The notes below the pieces were generated by a model. It did not search any database, was not told the origin of the DNA, and was given only the letters and a program-made list of their open reading frames with translations. 64,000 nucleotides of DNA from Comamonas suwonensis (lineage in GTDB: Bacteria; Pseudomonadota; Gammaproteobacteria; Burkholderiales; Burkholderiaceae_C), in the NCBI RefSeq assembly GCF_012844455.2, contig NZ_JABBCQ020000018.1:44951-108950 (forward strand). Reading direction: 5' to 3'. The position numbers and the translations under genes are program-made. Below are positions 18,045 to 28,752 of this stretch, in pieces. Position 1 is the stretch's first letter. Each line of letters starts with the position of its first letter.

Positions 18045-18881
18045 ATGAAAAAAGACGACCTATCGGCCTCCGCAAAGCCCAGCGTCCAGGTTCTGGAACG
18101 CATGTTCACGTTGATCGACGTGCTGGCATCGCGTGAGGAAGCGGTTTCTTTGAAGGAGATCAGCGAACGCACAGGCCTGCATCCCTCGACAACGCACCGC
18201 ATCCTCAACGATCTGGCTCTGGGCCGATTTGTGGATCGCCCCGAATCCGGCAGCTATCGCCTGGGCATGCGTTTTCTGGAGCTTGGCAATCTGGTCAAGG
18301 CCCGCCTGAATGTGCGCGAGGTAGCACTGACGCCCATGCGCCAGCTCTACAAGCAGATTCAGCAGCCCATCAGCCTCTCTGTGCGCCAGGGCGATGAAAT
18401 CGTGTATGTGGAGCGCGCGTACAGCGAGCGCTCCGGCATGCAGGTGGTGCGTGCCATCGGCGGCCATGCGCCACTGCATTTGACCTCTAACGGCAAGCTG
18501 TTTCTGGCCGCTGACAATTCCCAGCAAGTGCGCGCCTATGCCACACGCACCGGTTTGCCCGGCAAGACCCACTTCAGCATTACCCAGCTGGGTGAACTGG
18601 AGCATGAGCTAGCCAAAGTGCGCCAGTACGGTATTGCACGCGACAATGAAGAGCTGGAGCTGGGCGTGCGCTGCATGGCCGCTGGCATTTATGACGACCA
18701 AGGCAAGCTGATTGCCGGCCTGTCCATTTCAGCCCCCGCAGATCGTCTTGATGAAAGCTGGGCACCGAGACTGCAGGCAACTGTGCAGGAGATTTCTTCT
18801 GCGCTTGGCTGCGCCAGTGCACGCACGCCAAACACGCAGCCCGCAGCTGATACTTACAGCCGCAGCCACCAGCAGGGCTGA
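18045..18881 (+). CDS. IclR-family transcriptional regulator
   Basis: This 278-residue protein has an N-terminal winged helix (about 12-75; LKEISERTGLHPSTTHRILN) and the IclR effector domain with HLTSNGKLFLA near 150 and LELGVRCMAAGIYD near 205. The C-terminal tail after about residue 262 is low-complexity. It stands alone between bpt and pbpG. A metabolic target is likely but cannot be read from the neighbours. Confidence 0.92.
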   Translation: MKKDDLSASAKPSVQVLERMFTLIDVLASREEAVSLKEISERTGLHPSTTHRILNDLALGRFVDRPESGSYRLGMRFLELGNLVKARLNVREVALTPMRQLYKQIQQPISLSVRQGDEIVYVERAYSERSGMQVVRAIGGHAPLHLTSNGKLFLAADNSQQVRAYATRTGLPGKTHFSITQLGELEHELAKVRQYGIARDNEELELGVRCMAAGIYDDQGKLIAGLSISAPADRLDESWAPRLQATVQEISSALGCASARTPNTQPAADTYSRSHQQG

Positions 18882-18897
18882 TCGCCATCTGCTTCAT

Positions 18898-18957
18898 ATT
18901 TGTGAGCTTTCAGCGCAATCCCTGCAAGGGATAGAGCCTGATTTTTTATAAAGCAGC
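18898..18957 (+). repeat. dispersed repeat, copy 2 (diverged)
   Basis: It contains TTTGTGAGCTTTCAGCGCAA, then a spacer and GATAGAGCCTGATTTT, matching both halves of the repeat seen at 26.6 and 50.5 kb. It lies between iclR and its terminator. Confidence 0.45.
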
Positions 18958-18960
18958 CAT

Positions 18961-18991
18961 AAAAAAGCGCTACCTCGAGTAGCGCTTTTTT
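18961..18991. terminator. bidirectional terminator between iclR and pbpG
   Basis: A symmetrical stem AAAAAAGCGCTAC...GTAGCGCTTTTTT serves the two genes, which converge here. Confidence 0.9.
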
Positions 18992-19029
18992 GTGACCTCC
19001 TTCAAAGGCCAGATGCCTATTCAGGATGG

Positions 19030-20247
19030 TTACCCGCGAATACGCTGTCCAATAGAGCTGCTGGCACCGGGCATGGCTTCAATCCAGTGACGCACTCGCT
19101 CGGCATCCGCCAGACGGCTGAACTTACCAGCGGAATCCAGGAACACCATGATCAGTTTGCGACCTGAAACCTGAGCCTGCATCACCAGGCAGCGACCCGC
19201 TTCAGAGATATAGCCGGTCTTTTGCAGACCAATATCCCAGTTGTCGCTCTTGACCAGACGGTTGGTGTTGTTGAACTGCAAAGTGCGACGCCCCACCGCC
19301 ACCTCGTAACCATGTGATGTCGAATACTCGCGCATCAAAGGGTCCGCATGTGCGACAGCGACCAGACGGGCCAGATCCCGCGCGCTGGACTGGTTGCTGC
19401 TGGACAGACCTGTAGGCTCCACATAGCGCGTGTCCTTCATGCCCAGCTGCAAAGCCTTGGAATTCATCTGCTGCACAAACTGCCCCAGACCACCGGGATA
19501 GGTGCGGCCCAGTGCATGGGCTGCACGGTTCTCGCTGGACATCAGCGCCAGGTGCATCATCTCGGAGCGTGTCAAGGTCGTGCCCACACGCAAACGCGAG
19601 CTGCTGTGCTTTTCGGTATCCACATCGTCTTGCGTGATAGTGATCATCTCATCCATGGGCAACCGAGCCTGAGAAACCAGCAGGCCGGTCATGAGCTTGG
19701 TCAGCGAGGCAATCGGCAGCACGGCCTGATCGTTCTTGCTGAGCAGAACCTCGTGCGTGTCTTGGTCGATCACATAAGCCACACTGCTTTGCAGATCCAG
19801 CGGATCAGACACCGAATGCAGACCTGCCATCTGGCCATAGGACTGGCGAACAGGCTCTACAGCAGTGGCAACGGCTGCTGCGGCCACCGCTGCACTGGCC
19901 GCACCAGCCTTGGCCAAGCGCTTCTTGCCCGAGGCTTTTTCTGGCTTTTCAGCCTTGGCAACGACAGCAGCCTTGCTACCTTTTTTACCGGCAACCTTGG
20001 CTTCAGCCTTGTCTTGCTTGCCCTTGGCAACTTTGGCGCCCTTGGCTTTAGGCTCAGCAGCCACCCGGACTTTGCCTGCGGGTTCTTTAGCTGCTTTTTT
20101 GGAGGAAGCAGAGGCAGCCGCAACGGGCTTTTTAGCGTCTTTTTTGGGCGCAGCCTGTGCTGCGGGCACGGCCAGCGCACAGCTCAACAGAGCCAAAGAC
20201 AACACCTGAGTTAGTTTTGCAAGGCGAAAAGAACGCAGCAGCGGCAT
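19030..20247 (-). CDS. pbpG: D-alanyl-D-alanine endopeptidase (PBP7-like)
   Basis: This 405-residue periplasmic serine peptidase of the S11 family cuts D-Ala-DAP crosslinks in peptidoglycan. A signal peptide ends AAQA|A at about residue 32. A Lys/Ala-rich linker (about 33-130) is unusually long compared with the roughly 310-residue E. coli enzyme. The catalytic motifs are SLTK at 181-184, SSEN near 239, and KTG in the C-terminal third. The linker may bind anionic polymers or act as a tether. The start has GGAG about 7 bases upstream. Confidence 0.92.
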   Translation of the reverse strand: MPLLRSFRLAKLTQVLSLALLSCALAVPAAQAAPKKDAKKPVAAASASSKKAAKEPAGKVRVAAEPKAKGAKVAKGKQDKAEAKVAGKKGSKAAVVAKAEKPEKASGKKRLAKAGAASAAVAAAAVATAVEPVRQSYGQMAGLHSVSDPLDLQSSVAYVIDQDTHEVLLSKNDQAVLPIASLTKLMTGLLVSQARLPMDEMITITQDDVDTEKHSSSRLRVGTTLTRSEMMHLALMSSENRAAHALGRTYPGGLGQFVQQMNSKALQLGMKDTRYVEPTGLSSSNQSSARDLARLVAVAHADPLMREYSTSHGYEVAVGRRTLQFNNTNRLVKSDNWDIGLQKTGYISEAGRCLVMQAQVSGRKLIMVFLDSAGKFSRLADAERVRHWIEAMPGASSSIGQRIRG

Positions 20248-20291
20248 GCGATACTCCAGACAACAAGGTGTAAGGATTTAATTCAACCAAA

Positions 20292-20325
20292 AAAGTTGTG
20301 CAGTGACAAGCACTTGCACAACTTT
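20292..20325 (-). terminator. rho-independent terminator after leuA
   Basis: An 11-bp stem AAAGTTGTGCA/TGCACAACTTT has a 12-base loop and is followed on the minus strand by a T run. It lies 35 bases past the leuA stop. Confidence 0.88.
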
Positions 20326-20359
20326 CTCGATAATCTAAGTGAAATTATAAATCCTGTAC

Positions 20360-21898
20360 TCAACCTTGTGCTGCTACAACTTCATGATTGCTATGCAATT
20401 TGTTCAAAGCACTCAGATAAGCCTTGGCAGAAGCAACCACAATATCGGGGTCTGCGCCCACGCCATTGACCACCCGCCCACTGCGTTGCAAGCGCACGGT
20501 GACCTCACCCTGGCTCTCGGTAGAACCGCTGATGGCATTGACGGAATAGAGCACCATCTCGGCCCCGCTCTTGACCTCCGACTCGATGGCCTTGAATGAG
20601 GCATCGACCGGACCATTACCGTCAGAGCTGGCCTTGATTTCCTGACCTGCATTGCTGAACACAACTGACGCATGCGGGCGCTCACCCGTCTCACTTTGCT
20701 GAGCCAGCGAGATGAATTGAAACTGGCTTTCCTGGCCCTGACCACCATCGACATTGACCAGAGCCAGAATGTCTTCGTCAAAAATTTCGCTCTTGCGATC
20801 GGCTAGCTCCTTGAAGCGTGTAAAAGCCTGATTGATGGCGGCTTCGCTATCCAGCTCCACACCCAGCTCCTGCAGGCGCTGTTTGAAGGCATTACGGCCG
20901 CTGAGCTTGCCCAGCACGATTTTGTTGGCGGCCCAGCCCACATCTTCAGCCCGCATGATTTCATAGGTATCACGCGCCTTGAGCACGCCATCCTGGTGAA
21001 TGCCAGAAGCATGAGCAAATGCATTGGCACCCACCACCGCCTTGTTGGGCTGCACGATAAAGCCTGTAGTCTGGCTAACCAGACGGCTGGCCGCCACGAT
21101 GTGCTGGGTGTCGATATTCACATCCAGCCCAAAGTAATCCTTGCGGGTCTTGATGGCCATGACGACCTCTTCAAGTGAGCAGTTACCTGCGCGCTCCCCC
21201 AACCCATTGATAGTGCACTCAATTTGACGTGCGCCACCGATCTTCACACCAGCCAGCGAATTGGCCACCGCCATACCCAGATCGTTGTGGCAGTGCACGG
21301 ACCACACAGCCTTGTCGCTATTGGGCACGCGCTCGCGCAGTTTGCGAATGAACTCGCCATACAACTCAGGAATGGCATAGCCCACGGTGTCGGGCACATT
21401 GATGGTCGTTGCACCTTCGTTGATGACCGCTTCAATCACGCGGGCCAAAAAATCGGGCTCACTGCGGTAACCGTCTTCGGCGCTGAACTCGATGTCATCC
21501 ATCAGGTTGCGTCCAAAACGCACGGCTTGCTTGGCCTGCTCGAGCACCTGCTCGGGCGTCATGCGGAGCTTTTTTTCCATGTGCAGCGGGCTGGTCGCAA
21601 TAAAGGTATGGATGCGGCCACGATGGGCATCCTTCAGCGCCTCGGCAGCGCGCGCAATATCGCGGTCATTGGCGCGCGAAAGTGAGCAGATGGTGGAATC
21701 CTTGATACTGCGGGCAATCGTCTGGATGGACTCAAAGTCTCCATTGGAAGCGGCCGCAAACCCTGCCTCGATCACATCCACTTTCAGACGTTCCAGCTGG
21801 CGGGCAATACGCAGTTTTTCATCGCGCGTCATCGAAGCACCGGGCGACTGCTCGCCGTCACGCAAGGTCGTGTCAAAAATAATGAGCTGATCAGACAT
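20360..21898 (-). CDS. leuA: 2-isopropylmalate synthase (LeuA type 1)
   Basis: This 512-residue enzyme condenses acetyl-CoA with 2-oxoisovalerate, the first step of leucine synthesis. It has the DRE-TIM start [16 protein letters not shown], metal-binding [15 protein letters not shown] near 205, and [14 protein letters not shown] near 235. The C-terminal LeuA dimer/regulatory domain (about 390-505) binds leucine for feedback. A second LeuA of the other subfamily lies directly upstream, with a terminator hairpin between them, so the two may be regulated differently. Confidence 0.95.
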   Translation of the reverse strand: MSDQLIIFDTTLRDGEQSPGASMTRDEKLRIARQLERLKVDVIEAGFAAASNGDFESIQTIARSIKDSTICSLSRANDRDIARAAEALKDAHRGRIHTFIATSPLHMEKKLRMTPEQVLEQAKQAVRFGRNLMDDIEFSAEDGYRSEPDFLARVIEAVINEGATTINVPDTVGYAIPELYGEFIRKLRERVPNSDKAVWSVHCHNDLGMAVANSLAGVKIGGARQIECTINGLGERAGNCSLEEVVMAIKTRKDYFGLDVNIDTQHIVAASRLVSQTTGFIVQPNKAVVGANAFAHASGIHQDGVLKARDTYEIMRAEDVGWAANKIVLGKLSGRNAFKQRLQELGVELDSEAAINQAFTRFKELADRKSEIFDEDILALVNVDGGQGQESQFQFISLAQQSETGERPHASVVFSNAGQEIKASSDGNGPVDASFKAIESEVKSGAEMVLYSVNAISGSTESQGEVTVRLQRSGRVVNGVGADPDIVVASAKAYLSALNKLHSNHEVVAAQG

Positions 21899-21955
21899 GA
21901 TGGGGTCTCTCTGGGTTGTGGCGCGGATAAACGCCGGTTTTTTGGAGGATTACCG

Positions 21956-21990
21956 ATAAAAAAGCCGGTGCGCTTTTGGCGGCACCGGCT
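21956..21990 (-). terminator. hairpin terminator between the two leuA genes
   Basis: The stem AGCCGGTGC/GCACCGGCT (21963-21971 with 21982-21990) is followed on the minus strand by a T run. It could end the transcript of the upstream leuA or partly uncouple the downstream one. Confidence 0.8.
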
Positions 21991-22000
21991 CACAGGTCTT

Positions 22001-23674
22001 TTAGGCAGCGACCGCTTCTTCAGCAGCGACCGGGACACGTTGCACTCCCGAAATAATGGCGCGAAGTGAGGCAGAGACGATATTGGCGTCCACCCCAACA
22101 CCGTAGCAAACCTGCCTGTCGTCAACGCGCAACTCTACATAGGCAATGGCCTTGGCGTTCGCACCTTCGCCAATGGCGTGCTCAGAGTAGTTCAGCACGC
22201 GAACGTTACGACTCACAGCAGCCGACAAGGCCTGCACAAAGGCATCAATGGGGCCCGAACCTTCGCTTTCCAAAAAATACTTCTGGCCTTCCACCTCAAT
22301 CTCGGCGCTCATGCTGACCACGCCATCAGCTTCACTCAGGCGGTACTGAGGTGCCTTGATGGTGTGGACGCCATACTCACGCTGGAACAGCTCCCACAGA
22401 GCCGCTGCGGACAACTCCTTGCCGCTGGCATCCATCTCGCGCTGGACCACCTGACTGAATTCGATCTGCAGGCGGCGGGGCAATTGCAAGCCATATTCGC
22501 TTTCGAGCAGATAGGCAATACCGCCCTTGCCGGATTGGCTGTTGACGCGAATCACGGCCTCATAGCTACGTCCCAGATCCTTGGGGTCGATAGGCAGATA
22601 AGGCATATCCCAGATATCGCCATCCTTGTGAGCGGCGAATGCCTTCTTGATGGCATCCTGATGAGAGCCAGAGAAGGAGGTGTAGACCAAGTCACCCACG
22701 TAAGGGTGACGAGGATGCACGGGCAACTGGTTGCAATGCTCAACCGTTGCGCGGATTTCGTCGATATTGGAGAAGTCCAGACCGGGGTTCACACCCTGGA
22801 TATACATGTTGAGAGCGACGTTCACCACATCGAGGTTACCTGTACGCTCGCCGTTGCCGAACAAACAGCCTTCGAGACGGTCAGCACCAGCCATCAAAGA
22901 CAGCTCAGCAGCAGCCGTGCCCGTGCCGCGATCGTTGTGAGGGTGAACCGAGATCACCACGCTGTCGCGACGCTTGATGTTGCGATGCGTCCACTCCACC
23001 ATGTCGGCAAAGATATTGGGGGTGGAATGCTCCACCGTGGTGGGCAAGTTGATGATGCACTTGTTCTCGGGTGTGGGCTGCCACACATCGGTCACTGCAT
23101 CAATCACGCGCTTGGAGAATTCCAGCTCGGTATCCGAATACATTTCGGGCGAGTACTGGAAGGTCCATTTTGTGCCGGGGTTCTGTGCCGCGATGTCCCT
23201 GAACATCTGGGCATTCGTAGCGGCCAACTCCACAATCTCGTCTTCGCTCATGTTCAGCACCACACGGCGCATCACAGGGGCTGTTGCGTTGTAGAGGTGA
23301 ACAATTGCACGGGGCACACCTTGCAAAGCTTCAAAGGTGCGGCGGATCAAGTGCTCACGAGCCTGTGTCAGCACTTGCACTGTCACGTCATCGGGAATGC
23401 GGTTTTCTTCGATGAGCTTGCGCATGAAGTCAAATTCGACCTGCGATGCGGAGGGGAAGCCCACTTCAATTTCCTTGAAGCCGATCTTCACCAGCTGCTC
23501 AAACATCTGCACCTTGCGATCAATGTCCATAGGCTCGATCAGGGCCTGATTGCCGTCACGCAAATCCACGCTGCACCAGACCGGGGGCTTGGTGATGACC
23601 GCATCGGGCCAAGTGCGGTCGGTCAAACGAACAGGGGCAAAGGCGCGGTATTTGGTGGAAGGGTTTTGCAACAT
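22001..23674 (-). CDS. leuA: 2-isopropylmalate synthase (long LeuA type 2)
   Basis: This 557-residue protein is of the long subfamily typical of actinobacteria and some proteobacteria. The TIM barrel opens with [18 protein letters not shown], has metal-binding [17 protein letters not shown] near 245, and [12 protein letters not shown] near 275. The C-terminal regulatory domain covers about 430-545. It shares little sequence with the LeuA immediately downstream. A leucine-rich leader peptide and terminator-type hairpin precede it, so attenuation by leucyl-tRNA level is likely. Confidence 0.95.
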   Translation of the reverse strand: MLQNPSTKYRAFAPVRLTDRTWPDAVITKPPVWCSVDLRDGNQALIEPMDIDRKVQMFEQLVKIGFKEIEVGFPSASQVEFDFMRKLIEENRIPDDVTVQVLTQAREHLIRRTFEALQGVPRAIVHLYNATAPVMRRVVLNMSEDEIVELAATNAQMFRDIAAQNPGTKWTFQYSPEMYSDTELEFSKRVIDAVTDVWQPTPENKCIINLPTTVEHSTPNIFADMVEWTHRNIKRRDSVVISVHPHNDRGTGTAAAELSLMAGADRLEGCLFGNGERTGNLDVVNVALNMYIQGVNPGLDFSNIDEIRATVEHCNQLPVHPRHPYVGDLVYTSFSGSHQDAIKKAFAAHKDGDIWDMPYLPIDPKDLGRSYEAVIRVNSQSGKGGIAYLLESEYGLQLPRRLQIEFSQVVQREMDASGKELSAAALWELFQREYGVHTIKAPQYRLSEADGVVSMSAEIEVEGQKYFLESEGSGPIDAFVQALSAAVSRNVRVLNYSEHAIGEGANAKAIAYVELRVDDRQVCYGVGVDANIVSASLRAIISGVQRVPVAAEEAVAA

Positions 23675-23712
23675 GGTGAGTCTCTTTAGTCGAATTAGAA
23701 GAATTTAAACCC

Positions 23713-23766
23713 AGCTTCAGCGACGCCCAAAAACAAAAACGGCCCGTCGCTGAAGCTACGGGCCGT
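23713..23766 (-). promoter_or_regulatory. putative leucine attenuator upstream of leuA (type 2)
   Basis: On the minus strand a 9-bp GC-rich stem (ACGGCCCGT at 23766-23758 with ACGGGCCGT at 23747-23739) is followed by TTTTTGTTTTT, a rho-independent terminator ahead of leuA. The loop and 3' arm (23757-23745) have a perfect 13-base complement further downstream (23725-23713). The same segment can also pair over 8 bases with the CTGTCGCT of the leader-peptide gene. Competing structures next to Leu codons are the mark of attenuation. Confidence 0.75.
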
Positions 23767-23792
23767 GAAGTAGGTGTGTTTGTACGCGCGCG

Positions 23793-23846
23793 CTACTTTC
23801 TCTGCCCGATGGACATTAGTAGTAGAGCTAGCGACAGGTTTTTCAT
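23793..23846 (-). CDS. leuL: leucine-rich leader peptide of the leuA operon
   Basis: The 17-residue frame MKNLSLALLLMSIGQRK ends 26 bases before the terminator hairpin at 23766. Five of its 17 residues are leucine, four of them the uncommon codon CTA, with three CTA in a row. This is the expected design of a ribosome-stalling leader: with scarce charged tRNA-Leu the ribosome pauses at the CTA run and terminator folding changes. The ribosome binding site is weak. Function is inferred from layout and codon content. Confidence 0.72.
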   Translation of the reverse strand: MKNLSLALLLMSIGQRK

Positions 23847-23903
23847 GCGAATGACTTTAACACAGGAAAAGTTGACAATGCCAGCACTTTTTGTGCAACT
23901 GCA

Positions 23904-24773
23904 TCAATCGTCGTGCAGACCGCGCTCGTCGGGCTCGTCTTTGGATGTGGACACAATGCTCACATGCTCGCCCTTGGCGCGACGCCAGACGTAGATCACA
24001 TAGCCAGAGATCGAGTAGCCGACGAACACCAGAAACAGCATGGTTGCAGGCTCGATGCTCACCAGCGCCATCAGCAAGGCCACGACAACCAGAGAGACAA
24101 ACGGCATGCTCTTGGCGCCGCCAATGTCCTTGAAGCTGTAGTAGGGAATATTGGTGACCATGGTCAGGCCCGCAAACAGCGTGATGGCAAACATGACCCA
24201 GGACAGGTCAGCGCGGTCAGTGGCGTAGCCGCCAAACCAGGACATCACATCGCCAAAAATTGGCACATCACGGTGAGACACCAGCAAGGCACTGGTCAGC
24301 CAGATAAAACCAGCCACCAAGGCTGCCGCCGCAGGTGAAGGCATGCCCTGAAAGTAACGCTTATCGACGACCGCCGTGTTCACATTGAAGCGAGCCAGAC
24401 GCAGCGCAGCGCAGGCACAGTACACAAAAGCGGCCAGCCAGCCCCAGCGCCCCAGCGGGCGCAGTGCCCACTCATAGGCAATCAGTGCGGGAGCCGCACC
24501 AAAAGAAACCATGTCGGAGAGCGAATCCATCTGCTCGCCAAAGGCACTTTGCGTGTGTGTCATGCGGGCCACGCGGCCATCCAGACTGTCGAGCACCATG
24601 GCGCAAAAAACACCCACAGCCGCCAACTCGAACTTGTTGTTCATGGCCATGACGATGGAGTAGAAACCTCCAAACAGCGCCGCCAGCGTGAACAGATTGG
24701 GCAGCACATAAATGCCTTTGCGCATCTTGCGCTGAGCGCCGCCTGCGTCGGCAGAATCATTGCTGTTTTGCAT
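23904..24773 (-). CDS. pssA: CDP-diacylglycerol--serine O-phosphatidyltransferase
   Basis: This 289-residue inner-membrane enzyme makes phosphatidylserine, the precursor of phosphatidylethanolamine. The CDP-alcohol phosphotransferase motif reads LDSLDGRVAR then FGEQMDSLSDMVSFG. About eight hydrophobic helices follow. The start at 24773 has GGAGG about 8 bases upstream, and that ribosome binding site lies inside a copy of the dispersed repeat. The gene lies between ilvC and leuA, a common arrangement in Burkholderiales. Confidence 0.95.
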   Translation of the reverse strand: MQNSNDSADAGGAQRKMRKGIYVLPNLFTLAALFGGFYSIVMAMNNKFELAAVGVFCAMVLDSLDGRVARMTHTQSAFGEQMDSLSDMVSFGAAPALIAYEWALRPLGRWGWLAAFVYCACAALRLARFNVNTAVVDKRYFQGMPSPAAAALVAGFIWLTSALLVSHRDVPIFGDVMSWFGGYATDRADLSWVMFAITLFAGLTMVTNIPYYSFKDIGGAKSMPFVSLVVVALLMALVSIEPATMLFLVFVGYSISGYVIYVWRRAKGEHVSIVSTSKDEPDERGLHDD

Positions 24774-24779
24774 TAAACA

Positions 24780-24832
24780 GACCTCCAGTGCTTGCATGTC
24801 ATGCGCATGCAGCTATTAAAACCATAGTATTT
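24780..24832 (-). repeat. dispersed repeat, copy 3, supplying the pssA ribosome binding site
   Basis: On the minus strand it reads TTTTAATAGCTGCATGCGCA, then a spacer and GCACTGGAGGTCTGTTT, followed at once by the pssA ATG. The conserved second half (GCxxxxGAGGCCxxTTT in other copies) provides GGAGGT at the right distance from the start. Confidence 0.6.
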
Positions 24833-24896
24833 CAAGCAAAACCATCATAGCAATGCCCTGCCCCCAGTGTACCCGCCGCACACACTGCCCCCGGAA

Positions 24897-24924
24897 TGAA
24901 AAAAGGCCACCTGAATGGCGGCCT
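24897..24924 (-). terminator. terminator after ilvC
   Basis: The stem AGGCCACC/GGCGGCCT includes one G-T pair and is followed on the minus strand by a T run. It lies about 48 bases past the ilvC stop. Confidence 0.8.
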
Positions 24925-24971
24925 CTTGCAGACACAAGGTCATCCAGCTTTCGCTGAATGACTAGCGAGCA

Positions 24972-26545
<1,574 letters not shown>

Positions 26546-26630
26546 ACCCAGATTCCTCTTTTCGTCGCCCTCCCCTGACACCGGTAAGTGCCAGGCTCGG
26601 CGAGCAATAGATTCGTCAAAAAACGCTATT

Positions 26631-26680
26631 TAAAATATAGCTGCTTGCGCTTGATAGTTAATGGCTAGAGGCCGATTTCA
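26631..26680 (+). repeat. dispersed repeat, copy 4 (best conserved)
   Basis: It reads ATATAGCTGCTTGCGCTTGA, then a short spacer and GGCTAGAGGCCGATTT. Both halves of the family are present. It lies between ilvI and ilvH. Confidence 0.65.
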
Positions 26681-26699
26681 TGCAAAATCGGCTCACGCA

Positions 26700-28487
26700 T
26701 TACAGATCGTCAGCGCCCAGCAGCATTTCCGTGATACCACGGCCAGCCTGTACCATGGGGAACACGTTTTCAGTAGGATCGGTGCGGAAGTCGAGGAAGA
26801 CGGTCTTGCTCTCTTCGCGCACGATACGACGCGCTTCGCGCAGCGCGCCTTCCACATCAGCCGGCTTTTCGATCAGCAGGCCGCGGTGGCCATAGGCTTC
26901 CGCCAGCTTCACAAAGTCAGGCAGGGAGTCCATGTAGCTGCTGGAGTAGCGGCCCGAGTACTCAATCTCCTGCCACTGGCGCACCATGCCCAAGAAGCGG
27001 TTGTTCAGCGCGCAAATCACCACCGGCGTGTTGTACTGCTTGCAGGTGGCCAGCTCCTGAATGTTCATCTGAATCGAGCCTTCGCCCGTGATACAGAACA
27101 CCTCAGAGTCAGGCTTGGCCAGCTTGATGCCCATGGCATAGGGCAGACCCACACCCATGGTGCCCAGACCGCCAGAGTTGATCCAGCGACGGGGTTCATC
27201 AAAGCGGTAGTACTGCGCAGCCCACATCTGGTGTTGACCGACGTCAGAAGTCACGTAAGTGTCGGCATCCTTGGTCATCTTCCACAGAGTGTCGACCACG
27301 TACTGCGGCTTGATCACGTCGGGGCTGGACATGTCGTAGGCCAGGCAATCGCGGCTGCGCCAGCCTTCGATGCTGGTCCACCACTGACTCAGAGCACCTT
27401 CGTCGGGGCGCTGAGCAGATTCGCGCAGCATGGCAATCAACTCGACCAGCACATCCTTGACATCACCCACGATAGGCACATCCACCTTCACTCGCTTGGA
27501 GATGGAGGAGGGGTCCACGTCGATATGAATGATCTTGCGCTCCACCGACATGAAGTGCTTGGGGTTGCCAATCACGCGGTCGTCAAAACGGGCACCCACC
27601 GCCAGCAGCACATCGCTATTTTGCATAGCGTTGTTGGCTTCAATGGTGCCGTGCATGCCCAGCATGCCGAGGAATTTCTTGTCGCTGGCTGGGTATGCAC
27701 CCAGACCCATCAGGGTGCTGGTAATGGGGTAGCCCAGCATGTCCACCAGCGTGCGCAGCTCATTCGTTGCGTTGCCCAGCAACACACCGCCGCCGGTATA
27801 GATGTACGGACGCTTCGCCGTCAGCAGCAGCTGCAGTGCCTTGCGAATCTGACCTGCATGACCCTTTTTGACGGGATTGTACGAGCGCATTTCCACTTTT
27901 TCAGGATAGCCCGTGTACAGCGCCTTCTTGAAGGACACGTCTTTCGGAATATCCACCACCACAGGGCCGGGACGGCCAGTGCGGGCGATGTGGAAGGCCT
28001 TCTTCATGGTTTCGGCCAGATCGCGAACATCTTTGACCAGGAAGTTGTGCTTGACGATGGGACGTGTAATGCCCACGGTGTCGCATTCTTGGAAGGCGTC
28101 GGTACCAATGTAGTTGGTCGAAGTCTGACCGGCCACCACCACCATGGGGATGGAGTCCGTATACGCTGTAGCAATGCCGGTGACCGCATTGGTCAGTCCG
28201 GGGCCGGATGTCACCAGCGCCACGCCCACTTCACCCGTTGCACGTGCAAAGCCATCGGCAGCATGCACAGCCGCCTGTTCATGGCGCACCAGCACATGCT
28301 GAATGCTGTCTTGCTTGTACAGCGCGTCGTAAATATAGAGAACTGCCCCGCCTGGGTAACCCCACAGGTGCTTGACACCTTCAGCCTGAAGAGACTTGAT
28401 GAGGATTTCGGAGCCCATTAATTCCTGGGCGCCCTTGGGGGACGATGCTGCGGCTGCAGAGGCCAGCTCGGCTTTGGAGATTTCCAT
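26700..28487 (-). CDS. ilvI: acetolactate synthase large (catalytic) subunit
   Basis: This 595-residue ThDP enzyme forms acetolactate or acetohydroxybutyrate. It has the catalytic Glu in LVRHEQAAVHAADGFAR near 70, the FAD region, and the ThDP motif starting GEGSIQMNIQEL near 460. The motif has Glu where E. coli IlvI has Asp (GDGS), which I recall as common in Burkholderiales. The ATG at 28487 has AAAGG seven bases upstream; a TTG two codons earlier is also in frame. It heads the ilvI-ilvH-ilvC gene run. Confidence 0.96.
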   Translation of the reverse strand: MEISKAELASAAAASSPKGAQELMGSEILIKSLQAEGVKHLWGYPGGAVLYIYDALYKQDSIQHVLVRHEQAAVHAADGFARATGEVGVALVTSGPGLTNAVTGIATAYTDSIPMVVVAGQTSTNYIGTDAFQECDTVGITRPIVKHNFLVKDVRDLAETMKKAFHIARTGRPGPVVVDIPKDVSFKKALYTGYPEKVEMRSYNPVKKGHAGQIRKALQLLLTAKRPYIYTGGGVLLGNATNELRTLVDMLGYPITSTLMGLGAYPASDKKFLGMLGMHGTIEANNAMQNSDVLLAVGARFDDRVIGNPKHFMSVERKIIHIDVDPSSISKRVKVDVPIVGDVKDVLVELIAMLRESAQRPDEGALSQWWTSIEGWRSRDCLAYDMSSPDVIKPQYVVDTLWKMTKDADTYVTSDVGQHQMWAAQYYRFDEPRRWINSGGLGTMGVGLPYAMGIKLAKPDSEVFCITGEGSIQMNIQELATCKQYNTPVVICALNNRFLGMVRQWQEIEYSGRYSSSYMDSLPDFVKLAEAYGHRGLLIEKPADVEGALREARRIVREESKTVFLDFRTDPTENVFPMVQAGRGITEMLLGADDL

Positions 28488-28634
28488 GATCAACCTTTGT
28501 GAATTTCTCTAACGAAAAACCTTCGGTGCCCTTAGCCTGAAGCCCTTGTGAGGCCGGTTTAGGACTTAAGACCACAAGCCATGGGCGTTTGTGTATACGC
28601 CGGACCGTGATCCGTTTGCTTCTTTAAGTTGAGA

Positions 28635-28663
28635 ACATTATCGCACTGCAACAAGACCTTCAA
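28635..28663 (-). promoter_or_regulatory. candidate sigma70 promoter of ilvI
   Basis: On the minus strand TTGAAG (28663-28658) and TAATGT (28640-28635) are 17 bases apart, about 150 bases before the ilvI start. The 5' leader contains no clear leader peptide rich in branched-chain residues. Confidence 0.45.
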
Positions 28664-28752
28664 ATGCACTACACAAAAAAACATCAGTGGATGCGATAAT
28701 CGACAGCTTTCCCACCGGCACTCCCCCCCGATTTTTCCAGGGTTACTCTCTC

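Noticed and set aside
22178..23689. 503-codon open frame opposite leuA type 2
   Set aside because: It lies wholly antisense to a clear leuA gene and its translation has no family pattern. Long antisense frames are common in GC-rich genes.
26661..28421. 586-codon open frame opposite ilvI
   Set aside because: It is antisense to acetolactate synthase, His/Arg-rich, with no ribosome binding site. It is a codon-bias shadow.
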